Position numbers and translations under genes: made by a program
Shown here: positions 33,076-45,387 of the stretch, one piece after another
Layout of the letters: each line of letters starts with the position of its first letter
Position numbering within the stretch: the stretch's first letter is position 1
Notes under the pieces: model-generated
The model's database searches: none
Seen by the model: the letters and a program-made list of their open reading frames with translations, nothing else
What the model was told of the DNA's origin: nothing
DNA from: Eucalyptus grandis
Taxonomy: Eukaryota > Streptophyta > Magnoliopsida > Myrtales > Myrtaceae
Length of the DNA: 64,000 nt
Direction of reading: 5' to 3'
Assembly: GCF_016545825.1 (NCBI RefSeq)
Contig: NC_052617.1
Location: forward strand, 5,476,600 to 5,540,599

Positions 33076-33500
33076 GTTATTGATCTTGAGTGAGAAGCTT
33101 TGTTCTGTCACTACACAGTTTCATCAGCTACGAGCCATAAGCTTCCGGGATGCTATTAATAGGGTGAAACCTAGAAGAAAACTCAATCGATCTCCGCGTT
33201 CAATTCCCGTAGATAACTCAAATGGTAACGTAGAATTCAAAGAGTTTAACGAAGTTCCAAGTGAGCTTCTAAGAGTCAAGCAAAGGAAAAAAAGAAAAAG
33301 AAGAAAACCCAAAAACCCAACCCGTCCCGACCCTGAATTTTCGATGAGGGTCTAATGTGTTTTGGGTCGGTTCAGGTCGAGTCATAGAATATGACCCTTA
33401 TGATTCGGGTCGGGTTGAGTAACATCAAAACTCGGCCCGACCCGACCCGACCCATTGACACCCCTAGCTTTTTTTTTTTTTTTTGAACAGGGAAGACATA

Positions 33501-36500
33501 TTATAGATAAGGGAACGAAATACATGCGGCTGCTACAGTATCCGAAATAAGCAGGGAAAGGAAGGGAGGTGGAGGGGAGACGGCCCATGAAGGGGAAAGG
33601 GTACCGTTGCTGTGGGCCTTTGCTGCCCAATCAGCCACAGAGTTGGTTTCCCTCTTACAAAACCTAATATTCAAGTTGAGAAATTGACGACACAGATCGA
33701 CGGCTTCGTAGACAAGGGGGCAAATCTCCCATGGGGGTTCTTGCTGGTTGTTGAGGGAGTCCACTAAAAGTAAACAATCCAAGTCGATCTCCAGAGATGT
33801 GCTCATCTTTCCTTGCTGAAGCAGGTGACGAAGAGTAAAGATTAGCGCCTGAGCTTCCGTCTGCAACGCCGACGCCGCCTGCACAGATCGGGTAAGCCCC
33901 TCTTGCAGACATCCAGATTTATCCCGGCAGATAAAGGCGATCGAGCCCTCTGTATGGCCTGATGTGTAAGCCCCATCAATATTTATGCGCAGGGTGCCCG
34001 GGGCGGGAGGTTGCCAAAAGTGGCCAAGATCAACGCTCTGTTTCGACTTAGTCATTAAAGAATGATCGCAGATCGTAGCAGAACGAACCTGGGCAAAGGC
34101 AGCATGGACACCAAAGTGCGGATCTGGTTGATGCTTGGAGAAGATTGCGCCGTTTCGGGCCTTCCATACCTACCAACAGACTGCTATAATCAACTCCAGG
34201 TCAGGTTTAAACTTCTTGTGCAGTATTCTGTCTACTATCCATTCATCGATACGACAAACAGTAGTAGTGTCAATATGGATGTTAATTGTGGGATGTGACC
34301 ATATTGCTGTTGTCCGGGGCGAGCAAAAAAAGAGGTGTTCAATCGACTCGGCCGATTCAAACGCATAGAGGACAGATGGGATCCGGAGTAATTCGGCGCC
34401 TAAAAAGATTTTCTTTCGTGGGCAATGCATTATGGCAGACAGACCAGAAGAAAACCTTGAGCTTTGGTGGCAATTTAACGCTCCAAATACACTTCCAAAG
34501 TTGAGGAGGCTGTTGATAAGATGATGAAGCTTGCCGGGTGAGTTTACAAATTGATGCTTTCCTGACTGAGTGGTAAGCGCTTCTAATTGTGTACTGTCCA
34601 TTTGTTGTTTCTGTCCATACTAGTTTGTCTTTAGTAAGGTTGCGTCGCACTGGAATTCGAAGTATCTCTGCCATTGTTTGTTCATCGTAAAAGTTATTTA
34701 AAGTAGCAAGATTCCAATGATTCGAATTCTGTACTAGTAGGTCAGCTACCAATCTCGGTTCTTCACGATTTGCGGGTCCGCCAACAATACCCCTAGGAAG
34801 CCAGCGATCTTCCCTGATGTTTATATTTTTTCCGTCGCCTACCGACCACTGGAGATTAGGTAGTATAACATCTCTGCCTAACAGTAGGCTCTGCCATCCC
34901 CATGAGGGTCAGACACCTTTATGGGCATACCGAAAATCCTGTGTAGGGAAATAGATAGCCTTGAACAGTTTACTCCATAGAGAGGACGGCTGTTGAATAA
35001 GGCACCATGCTTGTTTACCAAGCATGGCCTTGTTGAAAGCCACAAGATCTCGAAAACCCAGTCCTCCTAACGCCTTAGTATATTTTAACACATCCCATTG
35101 CTTCCATTGAATACCAGCTTTCCGACAATCATTCTGCCACCAAAACCTTGCAATCTTTTTCTCAATAGATTTGCAAATAGATATAGGAATTTTAAAAATA
35201 GACATTGCATACTGAGGGATGGCTTGCACCACAGTTTTAATAAGGACTTCCTTGCCACCCTTTGATATAAGATTCTCTTTCCAGCCTTCCATTTTTGAGT
35301 TCACCCTACCCAAGATCCAAGAGAACATCTCACCTTTTGAACTCCCCCAATCAGATGGAATGCCTAAGTATTTGCCCATTCTATCTAGCACAGGGATTCG
35401 TAGCTCACTTGCCAAGTTTTCTTTAAGACATCTCGGATAGTTCTTCCCCAGGAAAATACCTGACTTATTTCGATTAATGGACTGACCCGTGGCTAGGCAG
35501 TATTGAGACAAAATACTTGCAAGATTCTGACATTCTGTAGTTGTGGCAGTTAAAAAGAATATAGCATCGTCGACGAAGAATAGATGAGATAGGGTAGGGC
35601 TGTACCTGTTAACTTTAAAACCTTTTAGGTGCCCAATGTCGATGGCTTGGTGAATGAGAGAGGATAGGAGATTCGTTACAAGGATGAATAAATAAGGTGA
35701 TAAAGGGTCCCCTTGGCGTAGACCTCGAGTAGGATTAAAATAGTCCATTTGCTGACCATTGAATTTTATACTGATGGAAGCTGATGATATGCATTGATAA
35801 ATCCATTGAACCCATCGGGGATGGAAGCCGAGCTTGAGAAGGTAAGCCGTCAAGAAGTCCCATTCCACCCTATCGTATGCTTTTTGCATGTCCATTTTTA
35901 ATATTGCCGGGAAGTTTCTTCGTCTTTTGCTGATTTTGATTTGGTGGATGATCTCCTGGGTTACCAAAATATTGTCCTGTATTTGACGTCCACTAACAAA
36001 CGCCGATTGTTCAGTCGAAATCAGCTGAGGCAATATAGGTTTCAGTCTGTTAACAAGAACTCTGGATATGATTTTATAGCCGAAATTGCAGAGGCTAATA
36101 GGGCGGTAATGGTCTAAGCTCTGGGGGAGAGGTATCTTCGGTACCAGAACGAACATAGTCTTGTTAAGGTCCAAAGGCATCAAGCCTGAAGTAAAAAACT
36201 GATGGACTGAGAAAAAGACCTCTTCCTGAAGAGTGTCCCAATTTGATTGATAAAACAGTCCGTTTAGTCCGTCTGGACCCGGGGCCTTGTTCGCGCCTAG
36301 CTGAAATGTAGCAGCTCGGATTTCATCCTTAGTTACCATGGCTGTGAGTGCTGTATTTATTTCAGGGGTTACTAGACAGGGACACTGGTCAAGAATAGGA
36401 GCAAAGTCACGCGACCCCACTGATTTATATAGATTGGAGAAAAAAGTCTGAGTTTTCACTTTTAGGATAGCCTCATCTCTTACCCAGCCCTATTCATCAT

Positions 36501-37628
36501 CAAGGAGCATGGTGATGCGATTGCGTTGTCTTCTTTGGATGGTTGTGGCGTGGAAGAACTTGGTGTTTTTGTCGCCCCAGTTCAACCAACTAATCCGTGA
36601 TCTCATAGCCCAAAACTGCTCTTCTTGTTGCCACAGCTGCTGAATTTCTAATTTAATGGTTGTTGCTGTCTCTCTGTCATAGGGAATGTCCGAGCGATTG
36701 GTGATCTGTTGAAGCTCATACTGCAGCTCCGTGATCCTCTCCTTAGCATTGGAGAATGTCCGACGACTCCACAAGGTAAGTGCTAGACTGACCTTTTTTA
36801 ATAGATATGGTAAATTGTGGCCAACGGTACTAGCTTGCTTCCAAACGTCGGAAATGATCCTCTTACAATTCGGGTGTTGTAACCAGAAGGCTTCAAAGGT
36901 GAACGGTCGGCGTCGTCGAGTTTGAGGTGCTTCAGTATTTAATAGGAGAGGGCTATGATCTGATCCCACCGCTGGGAAGGCACATACCTCAGCATTCGGG
37001 AAGGCGATTCTCCAATCCAGAGTACAGAGACACCTGTCCAAACGTTCTTTAATGATGTCTTCCCCTTGACGGTTATTCATCCAGGTATATGCGCATCCTT
37101 TACTCTCCATATCAATCAATGAGCAGTCATGTAACACCTCTCTAAAGGAGGACATACGATGGAAATCAGCTAACTTTCTCCCCACTTTCTCCCAGTGGTA
37201 AGTTACCTCATTGAAGTCACCAACACATAACCATGGTGAAGAGTTAGATCCAGCAATACGTCGAAGGACATCCCAAAACTGCTGACGAAGGCGAAACACT
37301 GCCGGTGCGTGGATACAGGTCACACGAGTAGGTATGTTATCCCCCGAGTCAGTACAAACAGGTCTATGAAGTCGTGATTTGAGTGAACTATTTTAATGTC
37401 AAGATTAGCATGCCAGAATATAGCTAAACCCCCTGCTAAACCTACAGGGTTAACCAAAAAGGAGTGAGTGAATCTAAGCCGATGCTGAATTTTTGAAAGC
37501 TTTCCAGAACTGTTCTTAGTCTCCATTAGAAACAGGAGATCCGGTCTTTCTCTGGCCACGAGGGCCTGGAGAGCATGAACTGTCAGGGAAGACCCCAGAC
37601 CTTGATAGTTCCAACTCAACAGCTTCAT
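33501..37628 (-). pseudogene. LINE ORF2: endonuclease - RT - zf-RVT - RNase H
   Basis: Endonuclease: MKLLSWNYQGLGSS at 37628, ETKNSS, DFNEVTY and GSDHSPLLL. RT: frame 36459-34909 with KAPGPDGLNG, YRPISLCN, LKMDMQKAYDRVEWDFL, GLRQGDPLSPYLF and the catalytic FVDD. zf-RVT: about 34750-34200 (WKCIWSVKLPPKLKVFFW, CPLC). RNase H: 34055-33501 with RINIDGAY, TEAQAL, DCLLLVDSL and VADWAAKAH. Breaks: a frame change near 37320, TAG near 36488, TGA near 34907, a frame change near 34357 and TAG near 34168. Not functional as written. Confidence 0.9.
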
Positions 37629-38886
37629 TTATCTACAGGTGGCTGTTTGGGGCCAGCCACCAAAGCCCAAGCTCCAGCTTCATTAGATGTGAAAATAGGA
37701 GTTTCCATTAAGTGGGAATCGTCAGGTTCCCCTGTGCACAAGCTTTTGGCTTCATAGGGTGAGAATCTTCTCGGCTTCTTAGCCGAGCTAAGAGTAGGTT
37801 TTGATCTTATAGTTTTCATTTTCTTTATTACCTGTATATCCATTTGCTCAGTCTGGATTCCCTTCAATTTGGTATCTACCGATTTAGTTGCTGTGTGAAG
37901 AGAATGTTGGTTCTCCACTGATCTCTGGTGTGGGTGCTAGTCAGATATAAAGGCGAGATCCCCAGTCGGTTCACTTGGGGGGATGTATTCGCTGCTGGAA
38001 ACCCAGGTGGTGGGGGCAATAATGGAACGGCAGGGATCTGTGAAGGCGGAGTCTCAGGTACACTTTCTTCTCTTTGGTTAGATATATCTTGGGGGTTATA
38101 AAATGTATGCCAATAGGGACTGTGTTGCTTAACTTCTGCTCGGAGCCACGGACCATATGCCATCTTCTCTCGACCCTCATGTTTTGCCTCAGTGTATGGG
38201 ATGTTCTTGCAGTACATCGCAAAATGGCCAAGCTTACCACAGGAGAAGCAGAAGTGCGGTAGGCGTTCGTAGCGGAAATCCAACCACAGAGGCCTACCAT
38301 CAATCCGTATTAACTTTCCTGTTTAAAGAGGTTCATGTAGGTGTATTTCTACTCGCACACGCCCTGCCCTTGTCGAACCTCCATCTTTCGAGTCAGCCTT
38401 TACTTCCATGACACGACCCATCTGCTGCACTGCTCTTGTTAGCATATTATCAGTAAACCGTTCTAACGGTAAGCCAAAAACCTGTACCCAAAAGGCACAA
38501 GTAGAAAAGTTGTAACAATGTAAGGGTGTGTGCGGAATCCATGGTTTGAAGATAACTAGATTGCCCGAGAAAAGCCAGGGGCCCCCTTCTAAAATTCGTT
38601 GTTTGTCTGCATGAGAACGAAATTTGGCTACATATATATCTGTTTCACGCTGAGAAATATCTACAAGTTCAATTCGCCAAGCTTTTTTCAGAGTGCTTTG
38701 GAAGGCTGGAAAGTTAATGGACGGACTGGATGGTATTTTACCAATGAGAGTAAGCTCGCAATCCGCTAATGTTTCAGGCGAGGGTTCATCTTCCCAATCC
38801 TCAATGAGATGAGCAGTGGTGAGGCAACTCAATTTAGAGCAAAGAGCTGCTAGACGTACAGAATCGGCAGGTACTTCCGAAGCCAT
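37625..38886 (-). pseudogene. LINE ORF1: DUF4283 - zinc knuckle
   Basis: Begins MASEVPADSVRLAAL. Residues about 40-185 match the DUF4283 RNA-binding pattern (ILEGGPWLFSGNLVIFKPW; FWVQVFGLPLE). An in-frame TAA at 38325-38323 interrupts it. The same frame then continues with RIDGRPLWLDFRYERLP and the knuckle CFSCGKLGHFAMYC (about 38255-38215). A frame change near 37900 leads to the C-terminal part, which ends at a TGA overlapping the ORF2 ATG. Confidence 0.85.
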
Positions 38887-39451
38887 GCAAAATGAACCAG
38901 AACTAAAGTAACATCAAGACTTGCTGCCCACGGGAAAAAACCACATAGTGCCGAAGACGCTAAATCAGGTAATTGTTGAACAGAAAGGAAGCAATACGGT
39001 AAGAGTCATGGCGACCAGCAACCGTCGAAGTAACTATCCTCATTTTCCTTACAGGTAAAGGTAATCGGAGGCATGCAAAACTAACCAGGGGAAATTGCCG
39101 TCGCAACCCAGAGGAGAGCACGAACAGAGTGTAGAAATCACCGATTCAAAATGTGCTTGGGCCCAAGAAAGGGAAGACGACGAGAAACTGTGCGAGTAAC
39201 ACTTGGCCCGCAATTACAGCACAAATTCAAGACAAACGAGGCCATGCAAAGAGAACCAGAGAGAGACGTCTAAGACGCGATGAGGATGGGCGTACATCGG
39301 AAGCCGAGGGAGAGAAGGGCAGAGATAGAACAAGCAAATTGCAAGCAAAGGAAGAAGAGATAGGGGGTTGAAGGACTACCAGAGGGTAGGGAGAACTCGA
39401 CAAAACGAGAGAAAGCAAGTGCACAATCCATTACACACAGTTGCTGATTTC

Positions 39452-39533
39452 GAAATGCGGAAGGAGCTTCACGTGATGACATTTGAGTTTCTGAAATGCG
39501 GAAGGAGCTTCACGTGATGACATTTGAGTTTCT
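39452..39533 (+). repeat. 41-bp tandem duplication
   Basis: Two exact copies (39452-39492, 39493-39533) beginning GAAATGCGGAAGGAGC. The equivalent flank after copy C (46019) has a single copy, so this is local to the LINE-bordering flank. Confidence 0.92.
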
Positions 39534-40904
39534 TCCGTAGATCCTGTAAGATGCTTGACTATACATCTAGACATTGTGCGAAATGCTAATGCCTCTGGGA
39601 TGACATAATTCAGTAGCTGTAGAAAGGCGTAGAACCACGCGGACAAGCCCCAACCACATTGCTGTGCTCAAGATGACATTGATGGTGACTTTTGTAGCTT
39701 TGATGTTTCCTACTCCCAGCTCATTTGGCTAATGACTTACGCCGATTGAGTCTATTATAGTAGCTAGACTTACAATTCACCTTCAATAGATGTAGTTTTA
39801 CTTTGCTCAAGTTGATTTAAAAACGATGTGATCATTTTATGCATTTTCTTTTTCACTAAGATTGTTTAAATAATTATTCATACTATTGTGCTAATTTTGT
39901 TTTATTTAATATTTCAAATTATGAATAGATTAATGCAAACAAGACTTGATAAAAAAATTTGTCCTAATTTGACGATATTAAAGAACGTAATACCATTTGA
40001 AGAGGAAAAAGTGTTCCTCGATCTAATACACAAATTTCAAGGTAATCCTATATATTTCAATTGTTTCAATCTAATCAATGTGGATTGCTGACGTGGCAGT
40101 GCAATCATTGCTAGCCATTTTATGCGGTGCGCACGCGATGTAATGTGAAAAACTTTGCTCAAAACACAACGTTTTGCTTAGTTTTCTGACTCTTCTGGTT
40201 TTTCTTTTCCTTTTCTTTTCCTTTGTTTTTTCTTCTCTTTCCTTCTTGTTATCATCGGTCTCACATACAGACCGAGCCCATGTCTGTCTCTCCCTCAGTC
40301 TTCTTTCTCGAGTTCTTTGTTGTTATTTTGTGCGGGCAAAATCCGTCCCGTTCAAATCGGTTTGATTTCGAAAAAACAAAAAACAAAAACGAATTGATTC
40401 TCTGATTCTTTACAGGATGCGAAGCTTGACTTGATTGAAGAGACGTCAAGCACAAATGATTTCTTTAGTACCAGCGAGTTTTGTCCACGCCTCAATCGAA
40501 CTCTCAAAGGATGCAATGTCATTTTCCTGATAGTGCTTTCTCCCTCTAATTTTCAAATTGCTCTTCCAGCGGCTCTCGAACCAAAAAGTGTTAAATTATG
40601 TCTGGAATTTGATCCATCCATTGAATATTACCCTATCTAAAATAGTTTAATGTTCGGAGGCGCATGAGCTGCAATTATTATAAGCTGTGCATGGGTCTCA
40701 TACAAGAGAAATTCGTTTCGTTCTCTTCAGTTAAAGACAAAAGAGACGGTACGTTTTCTTCTTCTTCTTTTTTCGCAAGAGGGCAATGGAGTCTTCAATT
40801 TTGTTCATGCGCAGGCTGCATCAGAAGAAGCTGCCTTCGTTTTCCTTGCACACGCGGCTGCAAGATTAAATAAGGAGAGGGGCCACGAGCTGGACAAGTT
40901 GATG
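39534..40904. other. intergenic: end of MATE-B flank, start of MATE-C upstream region
   Basis: Up to about 39760 it parallels the post-gene flank of copy C (46060-46210). From about 40360 it parallels the upstream flank of copy B. Between lies AT-rich DNA with no recognised feature. Confidence 0.6.
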
Positions 40905-40920
40905 GAGACTTCCCCTTTTT

Positions 40921-41142
40921 TTTCTTTTTCTTTTTTCTATTTTTGATAACCGAAGACTCCACTACAGGCCCTTCATGCCCAAAAGGCTCATGAGGGCCGG
41001 GTCCTTATACCTCGAGAGAGACTAACCCAGCAACCCACCGCTAGAACCCCCAACTTAAATCACTAACAATTGCGGGTTTCGAACTCTCAACCTAAGCAAT
41101 GAAGAATGGATTTTCAACCAACGCAGCTATTCACGAATAGGT
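40921..41142 (-). mobile_element. tRNA-type SINE
   Basis: On the minus strand: a box A-like TAGCTGCGTTGG near the 5' end (about 41133-41122), a box B GAGTTCGAAACCC (41085-41073), a 100-bp body and a T/A-rich 3' tail. It is flanked by similar sequences GAGACTTCCCC (40905) and GAGACCTCCCTTCTTT (41143), an imperfect target duplication. Structure fits plant RNA polymerase III SINEs. Confidence 0.65.
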
Positions 41143-41157
41143 GAGACCTCCCTTCTT

Positions 41158-42460
41158 TATCACCGTAAAAGGTGATAATTGCGGTGTCCCAATATATTTG
41201 CAAAGATCTGGTCCGTTTTACAACAAAAAGAAATAAACTTATATCCTCGGTCGGCATATGTATTATATAACATTGTGTAACTTGTATGAGTATTCAAATG
41301 TGGTGGCTTGGAAGAGAGAATATAATTTGCATATAGAAAGGACGCGAACCTTGAACGATTCCTTCCACCATCATTGTGATATCTCTCGATTAGCTTACTC
41401 CCCTCCCATTATCGAGCCTCGTAGTTTTCTGTTTTCATTGTGATACATTTTTCCTAGAGGCCAACATCCTATTGGTAAAAGCAAAGTTGATTTCGTTTTT
41501 CATATATATAAATCCAGAGTCGCTCTCTCATGTTTGGTGTATAGTTTAGTACATTCATATCTCATTTGACATCCTAAAAGTTCGTCAAAGCCGCTAGCCC
41601 GGGCAACCACTCCCTGCTCTCATCATTCTTGGTCATTACAATGACGTTTCTCATCGTTCTTCGACCAAAGAGGACAAGAGAGGGAGTTTTTTTATAATGA
41701 ACAAACTAATTCAGAATTTATGTATGTGAAGCCAAGAGAAAACAGTGGTGTGACTGATGTGAACACTTGATATATGATGGACAAAGAGAATCGAGGACAT
41801 GGTTGTTGTCGTGGGGCGAATCAAGATTCAGGATGCCTTCAGGCCACTACATACATGAACAGGCCAACAAATGAAAAATAATACAACTCTCTCTCTGCCA
41901 CTTTAGTGGAATGCAGCTCTTCAGTGAGTCAAATCTGAGGTTTAACTGTTGAAACAGCCTGGCTTTAGGTTCACGCAAAACAACTTTGCACTTATAAGAA
42001 TGACATGACCACACTGCATTGATAAATTTCTAGTGCGTGCATGTCTCGATATGGGCACTGCTTGCGGATATTGAAATTTACGCCGATCTAGACGTAACCG
42101 AACAAAAGAGGGAAGTGCCATCAATCATGTTCTTCCCCAAGCTAAGAGAGACTTTATATCTTTTTTTTTCTTTTTTTTCTTTTTTTTCTTTTTTTGGCTG
42201 AACCAAGCTAAGAGAATCTAATTATCAAAGCACTGATGCGATATGCAACTCCAAACATGTGACGTGAGTGGACAAACCTCACTATCAACTGATTTGTGAG
42301 TTCTCATCGTCACAAGCCGTGATTCTCGGCATGTCTACACCAGAAGCAACTCTTTCACTGGGAAGTCCACTCCCTCACTGCTTATTTTGATTTGAACTGT
42401 GTTTCTGGTTCACAGCTGATTGGAATAGGCAACGTTGTCTTGTTCCTATAATTACTAGCC
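41158..42460. other. 5' flank / promoter region of MATE copy C
   Basis: Parallels the upstream regions of copies B and D. A pyrimidine run (TTTTTTTTTTCTTTTTTTT) lies at about 42160-42195. No ORF or certain TATA box. Confidence 0.55.
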
Positions 42461-45387
42461 ATGGCAATGGAGGGAGAGGTCACGGAGGAGCTGCTGAAAA
42501 AATCGGTAGCAGTGGAAGTAGGTGATGGTGGCAAGGATGAGCCATTGAAGGACAGGATATGGAGTGAGACCAAGAAGATATGGATTGTCGCGGCGCCTGC
42601 AACATTCACCAGATTCTCCACCTTCGGGATTTCTATCATCAGCCAAGCTTTTATCGGTCACATCGGGTCCATCGAACTGGCTGCCTATTCTCTCGTCTTC
42701 ACAGTCCTCCTGCGATTTGCAAACGGCGTCCTGGTAAGTGTCAGCATGTTCTCCATTACTTTAATTGTAGATCTGTTCGCATCATCGAATCATGTAGTAT
42801 GGTATCTTCCAGTTGTTCATCTTACATCGGCACTTGCAGTTTGCAAAAGTTTAATTCTTTATCTCTGTGCTTCTTGTTTATTGATGCTTCTTAAGCACAC
42901 GTTGGGTCGTTAAGCCCAACACTGAATAATGAATGATGATTTTTTTCATAGAAGCAGTCTTATGTCCCTGAAGTAATAATGCTCAAAGACATAAAATAGC
43001 TGCCACGAAGCACTACCCCAGTTCCAACTTCTCATGGAAGATGCTAGTCAGCTTTCGATCGACTTTCTGAATATGTTGGAGCTAGTGAAATTGTAATGTA
43101 AACAAGGCATCAAAAGAGCAAAAAGGAAAATGAGTTTGGAGTTGATCCTGGGCCATATGGCTTTGGCTTTGAATGAAACAATACTATGTTTCTGTAGGAG
43201 AAGAGCATGACCAACATGACTTTGAGTGAATTTGCTAAAAACGACTCCATGCATAGCTTTTTATTGCCTGGTAGAGGAAACTTGCATCATGTAAATCGTG
43301 ATGTTGTTCAGAAATCTGAGTTTTGAAGTTATTTAAAACACGCTTCTTGTCCATGGAACTTGCAGCTTGGCATGGCAAGTGCACTAGAGACCCTATGCGG
43401 CCAGGCCTATGGCGCGAAACAATACCGCATGCTTGGAGTGTACCTCCAGAGATCATGGATTGTCCTAACAATCTGCTCTGTCTTTCTAGTTCCTCTGTTC
43501 ATCTTCACCGCACCACTGTTAAAGGCATTAGGCCAGGAAGATAAAATTGCAGAGGTCGCTGGAGAAATCTCACTCTGCTTGATCCCAATCCTCTTCGCCT
43601 TTATCTCCTCTTATACCTGCCAAATGTTTCTCCAAGCGCAGAGTAAGAACATGATCATTGCATACATGGCAGCATTCTCGCTGGTGTTTCATGTAAGCCT
43701 CTCGTGGCTATTGACCATGAAATACAAGTTTGGAATTCTAGGCGCTATGGCTTCAGCCATTTTGGCATATTGGATTCCTAATATAGGACAACTTGGGTTC
43801 GTGATGTGTGGAGGTTGCCGAGATACGTGGAAGGGTTTCTCGACTTTGGCCTATAAGGACTTGTGGCCCGTGATCAAGCTCTCACTTTCATCCGGCGCGA
43901 TGCTATGGTAAGGCATCAATTCATCAACGGGTCATGATATTTCATTCTCTTTCATACAAGATATTAACTGAATTCCTATTCTTTGCTAAATGTCAGTCTC
44001 GAGCTGTGGTACAACACAGTGTTGGTTCTTCTAACAGGCAACATGGAAAATGCGGAGGTTTCCATCGATGCGCTCGCCATCTGGTAACTGTGATGCACTT
44101 CCATTCTTTCTGCTACAGTCCTTTCTATTTCGTTAGGGAAATGCCTTGACTTACAAAGACGTATTATCAATGGCTTGTTCTCCAAGATGATATAGAATAA
44201 TTTCATTTTGCAGCCTCAACATCAATGGTTGGGAAATGATGATCTCCCTCGGTTTCTTGGCTGCAGCAAGGTATAATCATGAGTCATGACTCCAATTGAC
44301 CGGTAATTCCTCCACCACACTTGCATTATACCAGCAATTCTGAATTTTGTATGTTTTTTCAGCGTTCGAGTATCTAATGAACTAGGAAGAGGGAGTGCTA
44401 GATCAGTAAAGTTCTCGATCGTGATGTTAGTGCTCACATCCTTCACCATCGGATTTGTTCTCTTTGTGTTCTTCCTCTTCCTCAGGGGGCGTCTGGCTTA
44501 TATTTTCACTAAGAACGATGAGGTTGCCAACGCCGTGGCTGATTTATCACCTCTTCTGGCTATTTCCATACTTTTGAACAGCATCCAACCAGTGCTTTCT
44601 GGTACTTCTTCTCCACTATTCCCTCCCAATCAGATGAATAAAAGTATAATATTCCTTAGAGAATTTCTTGATGGTTTTCGGATATTACTGACATGAGTGG
44701 ACACATATAGACGATCGATACACAAATGTTTCGTGGGATTCATGTTTTTCTTTCGTGGGATTCAGTGAGGTCCCTTATAATTCGAGAAATATGACGATTA
44801 ATTGTATGACGTAAGCAATATGTGGTGGATTAATATCAAATCATTAGTACTTGATAGTGATTGAACATTAGTGTCAACATTTCTCTATCAGGAGTCGCCG
44901 TTGGAGCCGGTTGGCAAAGCACAGTAGCCTATGTCAACATCATAAGCTATTACCTAGTAGGGATTCCCGTGGGAGTCGCACTTGCCTATTTTCTAAGTAT
45001 GCAAGTGAAGGTGAGCTACTAATTTCCTTTCCAAGTCGGTCTGCATTGGCGAATCTGCATATCATGAATGAGACATGTCAAAATGGGCTGAAGCTCTCGA
45101 CCTGCACCTGCAAAATTGAAATTCCCAGCACTTATTTTTCCTCTTGTAGGGCGTGTGGCTTGGAATGCTGTTCGGAACTTTTGTTCAGACTGTAGTACTG
45201 ATCATTATTACTTGCAAAACTGACTGGGATAAGCAGGTGCGCTGGATATTACTATTCTCCATTAATTCCTGATGATTGTGAGGGTCAGTGAATCTCTGTC
45301 CTTCTGCAGGTATCACAAGCTCGAACACGCGTTAATAAGTGGCTCGTGGCTGAAGAAGGATCACACAAGGCTGGCACGGGTGTTTGA
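42461..45387 (+). CDS. MATE / DETOXIFICATION transporter, intact copy C
   Basis: Predicted 493-residue proton-coupled antiporter of the plant MATE family, expected in the plasma membrane or tonoplast, exporting small organic compounds; the substrate is unknown. Exons: 42461-42733, 43366-43907, 43997-44083, 44214-44270, 44363-44601, 44892-45010, 45150-45236, 45310-45387. Together they are 1482 nt, all GT-AG and in frame. Length equals the family norm. Motifs recall the DTX21-DTX26 group: [76 protein letters not shown] and [14 protein letters not shown]. Twelve hydrophobic segments fit. The start is at the first ATG, shared with copy B. It is the only copy here able to encode a full protein. 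Confidence 0.92.

Larger units (their letters stand above)
22346..33466. mobile_element. hAT-like non-autonomous element split by Copia element 3
   Basis: Left end TAGGGGTGTC at 22346-22355; right end GACACCCCTA at 33457-33466, its exact complement. The 8 bases before the left end are GCTTATAT. The bases after the right end are GCTT followed by the LINE T tract, so the right duplication appears cut by the LINE. Without Copia element 3 the element is about 1.5 kb. Subterminal GGGTCGGGT-type repeats are typical of plant hAT elements. No transposase is seen. Confidence 0.6.
33467..39440 (-). mobile_element. plant L1-type LINE with RNase H, nearly full length
   Basis: The 3' end is a 16-base T tract on the + strand (33469-33484), i.e. 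a poly-A tail. ORF1 (38886-37625) and ORF2 (37628-33501) follow in the usual order. The 5' end is placed near 39440 because MATE flank sequence resumes there. A clean target duplication was not found; the right edge of the hAT-like element abuts the tail. Confidence 0.88.

Noticed and set aside
39153..39371. 72-codon plus-strand frame in the LINE 5' region
   Set aside because: Opposite in direction to the LINE, Arg/Lys/Glu-rich from purine bias, no relatives recognised.
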